Assembly: GCA_009379825.1 (NCBI GenBank)
Contig: WHTA01000061.1
Coordinates: 1 to 35,338, forward strand
Length of the DNA stretch: 35,338 nt
From: Streptosporangiales bacterium
GTDB taxonomy: Bacteria > Actinomycetota > Actinomycetes > Streptosporangiales > WHST01
Direction: 5' to 3'
The position numbers were made by a program, and so were the translations under genes. Below the pieces are notes generated by a model. The model was not told where the DNA came from, did no database searches, and saw nothing but the letters and a program-made list of their open reading frames with translations. Shown here in pieces: positions 14,874-25,977 of the stretch. The number at the start of each line of letters is the position of its first letter. The stretch's first letter is position 1.

Positions 14874-16366
14874 TCAGGCCTCCTCGACCTCGACGCTCGC
14901 GGTGAGCGGCCCACGGCCGATCCTCGACGAGAACACGTTGTTGAGCAGCAACAGCACCACCACGACGATCGCCCACTGGATGAGCACGTGCTGAGGCTGA
15001 ACGTCTGGAACGGGTTGTACCAGGTCTGCGTGGGGTCGGTGACGGACAGGTAGATGAACCAGCCGAACACGACGGCGAACATCACCGGGAACAGGCCGAT
15101 CAGCACCTTCCACCAGGTGCCGACGCGGAAGTCGCTGTCCGCGTCCAGCTCGGCCCGCGCGCGCTCCAGGCCGTAGCGCATCATGGCGATCGCCGCGAAC
15201 AGGCCGGCGATGAGCAGGCCCACGCCCCAGACGTTGTCCTGGTTGGTGAAGACGTCCAGGCTCAACGCGGACGGGATGCCGACGGCGAACGCCACGATGA
15301 CGACGGCCGTGACCGCCGTCCGGCGCGGCACACCAAAGTCCATCACGTTGCGCACGGCCATCTCCGCCATGGCGATCAGGCTGGAGATACCCGCGAGCAC
15401 CAGCACCAGGAAGAACAGTGGCGCGAAGAACCACGTGCCGCCAGGCACCTGGCCGAACAGCGCGGCGAGGTAGACGAACATCAGCCCCTGGTCGCCGGCA
15501 CCGACGGCCGTCTCGGCGTAGTCCGCCCCCTGCAGCGCGAAGACCGTGCAGATCACTGCGATGCCCGCGAGCAGCGACGCCAGGTGGTTGCCCGCGACCA
15601 CGACGCCGGCGTTGAGCGCGAAGTCCTCTTTCTGCCGCATGTAGACCGAGTAGGTCAGGTACAGGCCCCAGCCCGCGCCGGTGGAGAACGCCATCTGGGT
15701 GAACGCACCGAGCCACATCTCGCCGTCGGCGAAGCCCGCCAGGTCGGGGACGAACATGTAGGTCAGTCCCGCGGTGGCGCCTGGCAACGTCAGTGCCTGC
15801 ACGGCCAGGATCACCAGGATGACGAACAACGCTGGCACGGTGACGTTGAGTACGGCCTCGAGGCCGCCCTTCAGGCCGCGGATCACCACGATGCCGACGA
15901 GCAGGATGGCCACGGCGTGGAACAGGATGGTCTGCGCCGGGTTGCCGACGAAGCCGTCCCACATGCTCTGCGTCTCTTCGGCAGTGATGCCGGAAGTGAA
16001 CCTGCCGCTCAGCGCATATACCAGGTAGCGGATCGCCCATCCGCACACCACGGAGTAGTAGCAGAGGATGCCCAACGTCACGAAGCCCATGAAGCCGCCC
16101 ATCCAGGCGAACTTCCTGCCCATGAAGTCACGGAACGAGCCGATCGTGCCCAACCGGCTGCGCGACCCCAACAGTGACTCGGCCATCAGCAGGGGCACTG
16201 CCCAGACGAGGTTGGCGATGACCAACGCGACGATGAAGGTGCCACCGCCCCCGGCGCCGACGTCGCGGGGGAACCGCCAGATGTTGCCGGTACCCACCGC
16301 CATACCGATCGCCGCGGCAACGAAACTGAATCTGCTGCGGAACACTTCCTTGCTCACCGAGGCCAT
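14874..16366 (-). CDS. Sodium-dependent NSS (SLC6-type) transporter, frameshift near the 3' end
   Basis: Of about 497 residues, the first ~457 are in one frame and form eleven membrane helices of the neurotransmitter:sodium symporter family. Helix 1 has AIGMAVGTGNIWRFPRDVG with the Na+- and substrate-binding unwound region; helix 6 has GAFTQMAFSTGAGWGLYLTYSVYM. Near 14985-15003 the frame changes (after NPFQTFS). The expected last helix and tail, HVLIQWAIVVVVLLLLNNVF then SSRIGRGPLTASVEVEEA, are in the next frame, ending at 14874. One missing base explains this. Without correction the protein would end in a Cys/Ser/Arg-rich tail at 14840 and lose helix 12. The MetS partner gene follows, so an amino acid such as methionine or alanine is a likely cargo. 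Confidence 0.82.
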
Positions 16367-16581
16367 CCCCTCTTAGGTCCGGCAAGAGCGCCGTTGCCGC
16401 GTCCCGGCGGCTGCGCTTCGGCGAGAAACCTACCGACGGACGCCAGGCGACGACAGATGTCACAGCCGGCGTTTCGGGGACCCGGATCGGGCGGTCGGTA
16501 GGGTCGACACCGGTGGCCGCACACCGTGAGCAAGCGGAGACCCGGCCGAAGCATGACTGTTACGCACGCGAAGGAGGTCGG

Positions 16582-17442
16582 GTGGCACGCCGCCCACGGC
16601 TGACGCCGATAGGTGCCCACGTCCCGGCAACGAAGGGCATCGCCACCGGCGGCCTCGCGTACGCCGAACGGGTGGGCGCGGAAGCGGTGCAGGTGTTCCT
16701 CTCCAACCCCCGCGGCTGGGCGCCGTCGGCGGGCAAGCCCGCGGAGGACGCCGCATTCGCCGAACGCACCGTGGAGCGGGGCATCCCCTCGTTCGTGCAC
16801 GCGCCGTACCTGGTGAACGTGGGCTCCCCCGACCCGGTCACCTACGAACGTTCTGTGGCATGCGTCGCGCACGCGCTGCGGCGCGCGCACGCGATCGTGG
16901 CCCGCGGCGTCGTCGTGCACACCGGGTCGGCCGTCACGGCGGCGCACCGCCCCGCGGCGTTCGGGCAGATCCGCGACGGCCTGCTCCCGTTGCTCGACCA
17001 GCTGCCCGACGACGGTCCCGACCTGCTGCTCGAGCCGACCGCCGGCGGCGGCGAACCGCTGTGCGCACGGGTGGACGACCTCACCGAGTACCTCGCGGCG
17101 CTCGACGACCACCCCCGGGTGGGCGTCTGCCTGGACACCTGCCACGTCTTCGCCGCCGGCCACGACCTCACCGCTGACGGCGGCGTGGCAGCCATGCTCC
17201 GCGCACTTACGCACGCGGCCGGCAAGGGGCGGCTGCGCCTGGTGCATGCGAACGACTCCAAGGACCCGGCGGGCTCGCTGCGCGACCGGCACGAGAATGT
17301 CGGCGGCGGCACACTCGGCACCCAGCCGTTCGCCGACCTGCTGAACCATCCCACGGCACGTGGCGTCCCCTTCATCGTCGAGACCCCGGGAGATGCCGAC
17401 CGCTGCGCCGCAGACATCGACACGCTGAAGGGCCTGCGCTGA
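16582..17442 (+). CDS. nfo: Deoxyribonuclease IV (AP endonuclease, endonuclease IV)
   Basis: The 286-residue TIM-barrel enzyme cuts DNA 5' of abasic sites in base excision repair. All trinuclear zinc ligands of the family can be seen in order: FVHAPYLVN (His), VVVHTGSAV (His), LLLEPTAGGG (Glu), CLDTCHVFAAG (Asp and His), LVHANDSKD (His), GSLRDRHENVGGG (Asp and His) and FIVETPG (Glu). The GTG at 16582 has AAGGAGG (16571-16577) four bases upstream and homology begins there, so the longer frame from 16513 is not used. It is transcribed alone, divergent from the NSS gene. A TAGGGT at 16499-16504 is a weak promoter candidate. Confidence 0.9.
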   Translation: MARRPRLTPIGAHVPATKGIATGGLAYAERVGAEAVQVFLSNPRGWAPSAGKPAEDAAFAERTVERGIPSFVHAPYLVNVGSPDPVTYERSVACVAHALRRAHAIVARGVVVHTGSAVTAAHRPAAFGQIRDGLLPLLDQLPDDGPDLLLEPTAGGGEPLCARVDDLTEYLAALDDHPRVGVCLDTCHVFAAGHDLTADGGVAAMLRALTHAAGKGRLRLVHANDSKDPAGSLRDRHENVGGGTLGTQPFADLLNHPTARGVPFIVETPGDADRCAADIDTLKGLR

Positions 17443-17485
17443 GCGCTCACCCGGGGGCTGTGACGCGTCCGCGACGGCGATCGGA

Positions 17486-17498
17486 TACGCTTCGTCTC
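17486..17498 (+). promoter_or_regulatory. Promoter -10 of the aroF leader
   Basis: TACGCT (17486-17491) is followed by seven bases and then the GTG of the leader peptide at 17499, so the transcript should start at that codon. The class II DAHP synthase at 24129 has the identical hexamer and spacing (TACGCT at 24137-24142). Confidence 0.6.
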
Positions 17499-17582
17499 GT
17501 GCTAGGCCGTTGGTACTTTCTCTATGACGTGGGCTCCGAGTCAGCCGGAGCGGCACGTCGGTTCGGCCCTGCGCCCAGATAA
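17499..17582 (+). CDS. aroF leader peptide with Trp-Tyr-Phe-Leu-Tyr run
   Basis: A 27-codon open frame begins VLGRWYFLYDVGSESAG and ends FGPAPR with a TAA at 17580. Codons 5-9 are Trp, Tyr, Phe, Leu, Tyr, so all three aromatic amino acids made by the downstream pathway occur together; such a run is very unlikely by chance in this GC-rich DNA. It starts at the predicted transcription start (leaderless). The run ends three bases before the 5' arm of the antiterminator (17528-17540). It is too short for gene finders. Its role is to sense charged aromatic tRNAs. Confidence 0.82.
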   Translation: MLGRWYFLYDVGSESAGAARRFGPAPR

Positions 17583-17632
17583 CCGGCAACACCGCGAAGC
17601 AGCCTCGGAGCCCACGGGCCCGAGGCTTTTTT
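17528..17632 (+). ncRNA. Transcription attenuator of the aroF-type DAHP synthase gene
   Basis: Three mutually exclusive pairings are present. The terminator is AGCCTCGG (17601-17608) with CCGAGGCT (17620-17627), plus inner GC pairs, followed by six T (17627-17632). The antiterminator is CGTGGGCTCCGAG (17528-17540), which pairs perfectly over 13 bp with 17604-17616 and so destroys the terminator's left arm. A competing hairpin is GCTCCG (17533-17538) with CGGAGC (17546-17551), which captures the antiterminator arm. A ribosome stalled at the Trp/Tyr/Phe codons would block little of 17528-17540 and allow antitermination; a ribosome that reads through would favour the local hairpin and the terminator. 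This is classic amino acid attenuation. The structure is read directly; the regulation is inferred. Confidence 0.85.
17601..17632 (+). terminator. Intrinsic terminator of the aroF attenuator
   Basis: An 8-bp GC-rich stem with an additional inner stem is followed by an uninterrupted run of six T, 42 bases before the aroF start. Such canonical U-tract terminators are rare in this window, which supports a dedicated regulatory role. Confidence 0.85.
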
Positions 17633-17673
17633 CATGACCAGCCCCCGACGGGCGAAGACTATGGAGGATCGAC

Positions 17674-18708
17674 ATGGTCGTCGTGATGGACACCACCGCG
17701 AGCGACGAAGACATCGAGAGAGTCGCAGAGGCCGTACGGTCGGCCGGCGGCGAGGCATTCGTGAGCCGCGGCGTCGCGCGCACGATCGTAGGGCTGGTCG
17801 GTGACGTCGACCACTTCGACCGGCTCGACCTCCGCACGCTGCCGGGCGTCGCCGACGTCGTCCGGATCTCGGCGCCGTACAAGCTGGTGAGCCGCGAACA
17901 CCATTCCGAACGCTCGACGATCCACGTCGGCGGCGTGCCGATCGGGCCGGGCAAGTTCACCCTGATCGCCGGCCCGTGCGCGGTCGAGGACTCCAGGCAG
18001 GCCCACGAGGCCGCGGAGATGGCGAAAGCCGCAGGCGCGGCACTGCTGCGCGGCGGCGCGTTCAAGCCGCGCACCTCCCCGTACGCCTTCCAGGGCCTCG
18101 GCGAGAAGGGGCTGGAGATCCTCGCGTCGGCACGGGAGGCGACCGGTCTGCCGATCGTCACCGAGGTCGTCGACGCGCACGACGTGCCGCTGGTCTGTGA
18201 GTACACCGACATGCTCCAGGTCGGGACCAGGAACATGCAGAACTTCGCACTGCTGCAGGCAGTGGGCGCGGCAAACAAGCCGGTGATGCTCAAGCGCGGC
18301 CTGAACGCCACCATCGAAGAGTGGCTGATGGCCGCGGAGTACGTCGCGCAGCGCGGCAACCTCGACATCGTGCTGTGCGAGCGCGGCATCCGCACCTTCG
18401 AGAAGGCGACGAGGAACACCCTCGACATCAGCGCGGTGCCGGTGGCACAACAGCTCTCGCACCTGCCGGTGATCGTCGACCCGTCGCACGCGGCGGGGCT
18501 GCGTGAGCTCATCGTGCCGCTCGCGCGCGCCGGGATCGCCGTGGGCGCGGACGCGCTCATGGTGGACGTCCACCCGCACCCCGAGGACGCCCGCGTCGAC
18601 GGGGCGCAGGCGCTGGTGGGCAGCGACCTGCGCGACCTGGCGAACGCCGTGCGCAGCCTGCCGCCGCTGGTCGGCCGCACCCTCACCACAGGAGCGGACG
18701 CCGCGTAG
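17674..18708 (+). CDS. aroF: 3-deoxy-7-phosphoheptulonate (DAHP) synthase, type I-beta
   Basis: The 344-residue enzyme condenses phosphoenolpyruvate and erythrose 4-phosphate in the first shikimate step. Residues 1-66 form the ferredoxin-like regulatory domain found at the N-terminus of T. maritima-type DAHP synthases, where Tyr/Phe bind. The barrel carries LIAGPCAVED (about 97), GGAFKPRTSPYAFQGLG (about 127), metal Cys in GPCAVE, VGTRNMQNF, MLKRGLNATIEEW and VIVDPSHAAG. Its ATG has GGAGG (17663-17667) six bases upstream. It is controlled by the upstream attenuator. A second, unrelated class II DAHP synthase is encoded 5 kb away. Confidence 0.93.
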   Translation: MVVVMDTTASDEDIERVAEAVRSAGGEAFVSRGVARTIVGLVGDVDHFDRLDLRTLPGVADVVRISAPYKLVSREHHSERSTIHVGGVPIGPGKFTLIAGPCAVEDSRQAHEAAEMAKAAGAALLRGGAFKPRTSPYAFQGLGEKGLEILASAREATGLPIVTEVVDAHDVPLVCEYTDMLQVGTRNMQNFALLQAVGAANKPVMLKRGLNATIEEWLMAAEYVAQRGNLDIVLCERGIRTFEKATRNTLDISAVPVAQQLSHLPVIVDPSHAAGLRELIVPLARAGIAVGADALMVDVHPHPEDARVDGAQALVGSDLRDLANAVRSLPPLVGRTLTTGADAA

Positions 18709-18733
18709 GCGCTGCTCACCCGACGTGACCACA

Positions 18734-18765
18734 CCGGGCCTGGTACTGCCGCGTACCAGGTCCGG
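18734..18765. terminator. Hairpin terminator after aroF
   Basis: CCGGGCCTGGTAC (18734-18746) pairs with GTACCAGGTCCGG (18753-18765), 13 bp with one G-T wobble and a six-base loop, 25 bases after the aroF stop. No T-tract follows. Confidence 0.6.
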
Positions 18766-18793
18766 TTGTGTAATCTTGTCAACCGCGCGAAAA

Positions 18794-18809
18794 TGCAGTG
18801 TGACCTGCA
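18794..18809. promoter_or_regulatory. Possible operator upstream of the ABC importer operon
   Basis: TGCAG (18794-18798) and CTGCA (18805-18809) form an inverted repeat with a six-base gap in the 220-bp region before the importer genes. The arms are short, so this is only a candidate. The rest of 18766-18987 shows no gene. Confidence 0.25.
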
Positions 18810-18987
18810 CTAAAGCGGAAAGCTGACCAGATCTCCTGGGACGCTCAACGTCACCATGGTTGCCAGCAGCCGGGGTCGCTCCGCTACCGTGTCGTCCGCA
18901 CAACCGACGGGAGTGACGCACTAACCTCAGGCGACGTCAGAATCGCGGCGCCGGAGCAGCTGCTCGATCTGGTGAGGAGAACGCGTC

Positions 18988-19635
18988 GTGGGTTTCTGGG
19001 AGTTCCTGGCCGATCGCCGGGAAATACTCACATTCCAGGGCTGGCAACACGTCTGGATGGTGGTCCAGTGTGTGTTCTGGGCGACCGTCATCGCGGTTGG
19101 CGTCGCCGTCCTGGTCTACAAGTCACCGGCAGGTTCCAGCGTCGCCAACGCGGTCTCCGCGATCGGCCTGACGATTCCTTCTTTCGCACTACTCGGCCTG
19201 CTGATCGCTCCGCTCGGGCTCGGCATCGGGCCCTCGGTCATCGCGCTCGCGTTCTACGCCGCGCTGCCGATCCTGCGTAACGCGATCGTCGGCCTCGCCG
19301 GAGTGGACAGCACGCTCATCGAGTCCGCCAAGGGCATGGGGATGGGCAAGCTACGCACGTTGCTGCGCGTGGAGCTGCCGGTCGCCTGGCCGGTCATCCT
19401 CGCCGGGGTGCGGGTGTCGACCCAGCTGGTGATGGGCATCGGCGCGATCGCCGCGTACGTCAGCGGTCCCGGCCTCGGCGGCTTGATCTTCTCCGGCCTC
19501 AGCCGGCTCGGTGGCGTCAACGCGGTGAACGAAGCCCTGTCCGCCACCTTGCTCATCGTCATCCTGGCGCTGCTGCTCGACCTGCTCCTGCTGCTCGTCG
19601 GCCGCCTGACCATCTCGAGGGGTATCCGTGTCTGA
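18988..19635 (+). CDS. ABC importer permease, OpuC/ProW type (first permease)
   Basis: The 215-residue integral membrane protein has about six helices and the BPD-transport permease loop ESAKGMGMGKLRTLLRVELPVAWP (EAA motif, about residues 113-136) that contacts the ATPase. It resembles the OpuBB/OpuCB permeases for glycine betaine, carnitine or choline, and the companion genes agree. GTG 18988 has AGGAGA a few bases upstream. Its stop lies inside the next gene, which begins eight bases earlier (GTG 19628). Confidence 0.88.
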   Translation: MGFWEFLADRREILTFQGWQHVWMVVQCVFWATVIAVGVAVLVYKSPAGSSVANAVSAIGLTIPSFALLGLLIAPLGLGIGPSVIALAFYAALPILRNAIVGLAGVDSTLIESAKGMGMGKLRTLLRVELPVAWPVILAGVRVSTQLVMGIGAIAAYVSGPGLGGLIFSGLSRLGGVNAVNEALSATLLIVILALLLDLLLLLVGRLTISRGIRV

Positions 19636-20863
19636 GACCATCGCAACCGAGGGAACCGCCACGGGCGAGCTGCACGGTGGCGCGTCGATCGAACTCGACA
19701 ACGTGACGAAGAGGTACCCGGGGCAGACCAAGCCCGCGGTGGACTCGTTCAACGTGAACATCAACGCCGGCGAGATCGTCATGTTCGTCGGGCCTTCGGG
19801 GTGTGGCAAGACGACCACGCTGAAGATGATCAACCGGCTGATCGAGCCGACCGGCGGCCGGATCGTCATCGGTGGCGAGGACGTCACCGGCATCGACGCC
19901 GACCAGCTGCGCCGCAGGATCGGCTACGTCATCCAGGCCGGCGGCCTGTTCCCGCACATGACCGTCGCCGCGAACATCGGCCTGGTGCCCGGCATGTTGA
20001 AGTGGGACAAGAAGCGCATCACCGACCGCGTCGACGAGCTGCTCGAGCTGGTCGGCCTGGACCCCGAGCAGTACAAGAACAGGTACCCGCGCGAGCTGTC
20101 CGGCGGCCAGCAGCAACGGGTCGGCGTGGCCAGGGCACTGGCCGCCGATCCCCCGGTGCTGTTGATGGACGAGCCGTTCGGCGCCGTCGACCCGATCACC
20201 AGGCAGCGGCTGCAGGACGAGCTGCTGCGGATCCACGAAGAGGTACCGAAGACGATCTGCTTCGTCACGCACGACTTCGACGAGGCCGTGAAGCTCGGCG
20301 ACCGGATCGCGATTCTCACCGAGGGCGCCCACATCGCCCAGTTCGACACCCCGGACGCCATCCTGGCGAACCCGGCCAACGACTTCGTCGAGGACTTCAT
20401 CGGCCACGGGTCGACGCTCAAGCAGCTCACCCTGACCAAGGTCAGCGAGGTCGAGCTCGATCCCGCCACCACGGTGGCCATCGGCGAGGACGCCGCCGAC
20501 GCCGCCCGCCGCGCCCGCCAGGACGGCAACACCGAGGTCCTCGTGCTCGACGACCGCAAGCGCCCGGTGCGTTGGGAAGAGGTCAAGGACCTGGAACGCG
20601 ACGGCGGCACCGTGCCGAGAGGCAGCGGCCAGGTCGACACGGTGGGCAGGCTCGCGACGTTGAACGACGCGCTCGACACCATGCTGATGTCCAGCCAGGG
20701 CTGCGCCGTCGTCACCGGCAAGGGCGACGAGTTCCTCGGCCTGGTCTCGGTCGAGTCGGTGATGCACGCGATCCAGAGCGCCAGGGATAGCGCGAAGGAC
20801 CAGCAGATCGGCATCACCGGCAAGACGGCGGCACCGGCCGAGCCCGCCGGAGAGGCCGGCTGA
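19628..20863 (+). CDS. ABC importer ATP-binding protein with CBS-type C-terminus
   Basis: The 411-residue ATPase belongs to the ProV/OpuCA group. It has Walker A GPSGCGKTTT (about residue 57), Q-loop VIQAGGLFPHMT, signature LSGGQQQR, Walker B VLLMDEPFGAVD and the switch histidine VTHDFDEA. After about residue 260 a region with CBS-like sequence follows (MSSQGCAVVTGKGDEFLGLVS), which in OpuA-type systems senses ionic strength. It drives uptake of a compatible solute or its precursor. The start overlaps the first permease gene by eight bases. It is followed by the 115-bp intergenic repeat and then the second permease gene. Confidence 0.9.
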   Translation: MSETIATEGTATGELHGGASIELDNVTKRYPGQTKPAVDSFNVNINAGEIVMFVGPSGCGKTTTLKMINRLIEPTGGRIVIGGEDVTGIDADQLRRRIGYVIQAGGLFPHMTVAANIGLVPGMLKWDKKRITDRVDELLELVGLDPEQYKNRYPRELSGGQQQRVGVARALAADPPVLLMDEPFGAVDPITRQRLQDELLRIHEEVPKTICFVTHDFDEAVKLGDRIAILTEGAHIAQFDTPDAILANPANDFVEDFIGHGSTLKQLTLTKVSEVELDPATTVAIGEDAADAARRARQDGNTEVLVLDDRKRPVRWEEVKDLERDGGTVPRGSGQVDTVGRLATLNDALDTMLMSSQGCAVVTGKGDEFLGLVSVESVMHAIQSARDSAKDQQIGITGKTAAPAEPAGEAG

Positions 20864-20866
20864 GCA

Positions 20867-20981
20867 TGACTCCCCACCCCGTCGATCTCGCGCGCTCCGC
20901 TCCTCGATCACGCGCGCTGAGTGCAGCTGGCACGGCCCCCATGCTCGCTACCATACGAACGCGGGAGGTCTCCTCATGACC
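20867..20981 (+). repeat. 115-bp intergenic repeat, copy A
   Basis: This segment aligns without gaps to 30829-30943, with 88 of 115 positions identical by my count. The best blocks are CTCCGCTCCTCG and the end ACGCGGGAGGYCTCCTCATGACC (Y = T here, C in copy B). It starts just after the ATPase stop and ends at the start of the second permease, so it provides that gene's ribosome site inside the near-palindrome GGAGGTCTCC. Confidence 0.75.
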
Positions 20982-21770
20982 ACCGCCACCGTGGAACCAC
21001 CCAAGGTCGATCCGGACGCCATCGCCGCAGAGATCGGCGAGTCGCGGCTGGCCAAGTGGCTGAAGCTGTCCATCCAGCCGGTCATCGTGGCACTGGCCCT
21101 CGGGGCCTACCTGGTCTGGCGGGCCACCGCCGACCTCGACTCCATCGAGGCGCGTGCCCTCTCGTGGAGCAACCTGGGCAACTTCACCTGGGAGCACATC
21201 CAGCTGTCGTTCGTCGCCACGGTGATCGTGCTCGCCCTCGCCATCCCGCTCGGCGTGGTCCTCACCAGACCGGCCACGAGAAGGCTGGCGCCGTTGGTGG
21301 TCGGTATCGCCAACATCGGGCAGGCCGCACCCGCGGTGGGGTTGATCGTGCTCGCCGCCCTGATCTTCGACCTCGGCTTCTGGCCGGCGATCGGCGCGCT
21401 CACGCTGTACGGTCTGCTGCCCTCGCTGCGTAACACCATCGTCGGTCTCGACCAGGTGGACAGCCGACTGGTGGAAGCGGGCCGTGGCATGGGCATGTCG
21501 GCCGCGGCCGTACTGTTCCGCGTCGAGCTGCCACTGGCCGTCCCCGTCATCGTCGCAGGCGCAAGGACGGCGCTCGTGCTGCTCGTCGGCACCGCGGCGC
21601 TGGCCGGTTTCATCGACGGCGGCGGCCTCGGCGAGCTCATCACCGTCGGCATCAAGCTCTCCCGTGGCGCCGTCCTGGTCTCCGGTGCGCTGCTGGTGGC
21701 GCTGCTGGCACTGCTCATCGACTGGCTGGGCCGTATCGTCGAAGAGATCGCCCGACCGAAGGGGATCTGA
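20976..21770 (+). CDS. ABC importer permease, OpuC/ProW type (second permease)
   Basis: The 264-residue protein has a 30-residue cytosolic N-terminus and about six membrane helices. The ATPase-contact loop is EAGRGMGMSAAAVLFRVELPLAVP (about residues 168-191). Together with the first permease it forms the heterodimeric channel typical of OpuC-like systems. ATG 20976 follows GGGAGG in the end of the dispersed repeat, and its first codons (ATGACC) are part of that repeat. The stop TGA is followed immediately by the ATG of the binding-protein gene. Confidence 0.88.
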   Translation: MTTATVEPPKVDPDAIAAEIGESRLAKWLKLSIQPVIVALALGAYLVWRATADLDSIEARALSWSNLGNFTWEHIQLSFVATVIVLALAIPLGVVLTRPATRRLAPLVVGIANIGQAAPAVGLIVLAALIFDLGFWPAIGALTLYGLLPSLRNTIVGLDQVDSRLVEAGRGMGMSAAAVLFRVELPLAVPVIVAGARTALVLLVGTAALAGFIDGGGLGELITVGIKLSRGAVLVSGALLVALLALLIDWLGRIVEEIARPKGI

Positions 21771-24723
<2,953 letters not shown>

Positions 24724-24724
<1 letters not shown>

Positions 24725-25188
24725 CAGAGCCGCCCGATCAGGTCGGCGAGCGCCCCGTTGCCGATCAGCATGGAGACGCCGAAGGTGGCCGCCACTGCCC
24801 CGGCGAGCATGAAGACCACCGTCATGACGCCCACGGACGTGCCCTTCCCCGCGTAGGCCTGCAACGGATCGGCGGCGTCGTAGGTCACCGTCACCTGCTG
24901 GCCGGCGTGGTACCGCGGCGGCGACATGCCGTTCCCCGCCACCGTCTGCACCTCTTTGCCGTCGTTGGTCTGGAATGCGAGGACCGGGTAGTAGATGTAG
25001 TGGCCGGACCGGTCGCTGTTACCGCTGTTCCACTCCGCCCGGACATCGGTCACCAGGCCGACGCACCGCACCGCACGTTTGCGAAACGACAACCAGGTGG
25101 CCGTCGAGCGGATGCCGGAGACGACGAAGATGCTGCCCACCAGCACGAACATACCCGGAACGAACAGGTCGAGATCGAGAGCATCCAT
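24724..25188 (-). CDS. DUF3592-type membrane protein (copy 1)
   Basis: The 154-residue protein has an N-terminal membrane helix (MFVLVGSIFVVSGI), a cytosolic or external beta domain (GLVTDVRAEWN, YPVLAFQTNDGKEV, HAGQQVTVTYDAADPLQAYA) and a C-terminal helix pair (VGVMTVVFMLAGAVAATFGVSML). The pattern YxPVLAFxTxDG then GQxVxVxYDxxDPxxAY is that of DUF3592. The function is unknown. It shares this architecture with the gene at 25380-25829 and is its local paralogue. ATG 25188 has GGAGA upstream. Confidence 0.72.
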
Positions 25189-25266
25189 ACTTGTCTCCGA
25201 TGCGCGTGGCCGGGTGCTGGTTCGGCGGCGCCAAGAGAGTCTGGGCCGGGCGCCACCTGCTCCGGT

Positions 25267-25380
25267 TCACCCGGCGACCACGAAACCCGCGATACCGAAG
25301 AGACGCGAACCGGCCGTCTCGATCACGTGCAGCGGGCGGCGCTGCGCCGGCACCACGTAGCCGGGGCTCATCATGTTCAT
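25267..25380 (-). CDS. Small ORF coupled to DUF3592 copy 2, possibly a truncated partner gene
   Basis: A 37-codon frame starts at an ATG that overlaps the stop of the DUF3592 copy 2 gene in a TGATG, exactly as the 192-residue partner starts after copy 1. Its segment SPGYVVPAQRRP followed by RLFGIAGFVVAG resembles HRDGYVVRRPRGW and SLVAFGSLGLVM at the start of that partner. The simplest reading is a partner gene cut short after its first helix. It may also be a genuine small membrane peptide. Confidence 0.4.
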   Translation of the reverse strand: MNMMSPGYVVPAQRRPLHVIETAGSRLFGIAGFVVAG

Positions 25381-25829
25381 CACCCGCCTCCGAGCAACAG
25401 CGACGGGTTGCCGAAGGCCAGCAGACCGACCACGAGGAACACGCAACCGGCCACGACCACCAAGACGGCCGACAGCTCGGTCATCAGCTCAGTGTCCGCA
25501 TACGCTGTTCTGGGATCGCGCGGGTCATAGCGGACGCCGACCTGGTCGCCGACCTGGTAGTCCGTCACACTGCGCGAGTAGTTCTTCGCCTCCGCCTGCA
25601 CGTCGCGGCCGTCGACCGTGCGGAAGGCGAGCACCGGGTGGTAGCCGCTGCGAATTACCTGGCCTCCCTTGACCCGAATGCGGATGTCCATGACGACACC
25701 GCCCACCTTGATTGCACGGCGTCGGAACAACCACAGCGACACGACCCGGTAGAGGCCGTAGCCGAACGTGCCGACGCCCGCGGCGGTGAGTACCACCGGC
25801 AGGAAACTGAACATCCCGGCTCCGAACAC
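25380..25829 (-). CDS. DUF3592-type membrane protein (copy 2)
   Basis: The 149-residue protein repeats the layout of the 24724-25188 gene: N-terminal helix (VVLTAAGVGTFGYGLYRVV), basic FRRRAIKVGGVVMDIR, YHPVLAFRTVDGRDVQ, YQVGDQVGVRYDPRDPRTAY and a C-terminal helix (LSAVLVVVAGCVFLVVGLLAFG). The two clearly arose by duplication. The function is unknown. GTG 25829 has GGAGG six to seven bases upstream. It is the first gene of the run 25829-24146 read leftward. Confidence 0.72.
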   Translation of the reverse strand: MFGAGMFSFLPVVLTAAGVGTFGYGLYRVVSLWLFRRRAIKVGGVVMDIRIRVKGGQVIRSGYHPVLAFRTVDGRDVQAEAKNYSRSVTDYQVGDQVGVRYDPRDPRTAYADTELMTELSAVLVVVAGCVFLVVGLLAFGNPSLLLGGG

Positions 25830-25880
25830 GCCCGCCTCCGCAAGACCTCGTTGTGAGTTGACCAGGCGATGCCGCCGTCC

Positions 25881-25897
25881 GCCAGCCGAAGGCTGGC
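25881..25897. terminator. Small hairpin downstream of the phosphofructokinase gene
   Basis: GCCAGCC (25881-25887) and GGCTGGC (25891-25897) form a 7-bp stem with a GAA loop, about 80 bases after the pfk stop and before the DUF3592 promoter region. No T-tract is present, so termination is only probable. Confidence 0.4.
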
Positions 25898-25977
25898 CCG
25901 CCCGGCCACGGCACCCCTCGTGCGCCAGACGCAGCCCTGCACGGTTAGGTTCCGAACCGGCGACCCCGCGCGTCGGC

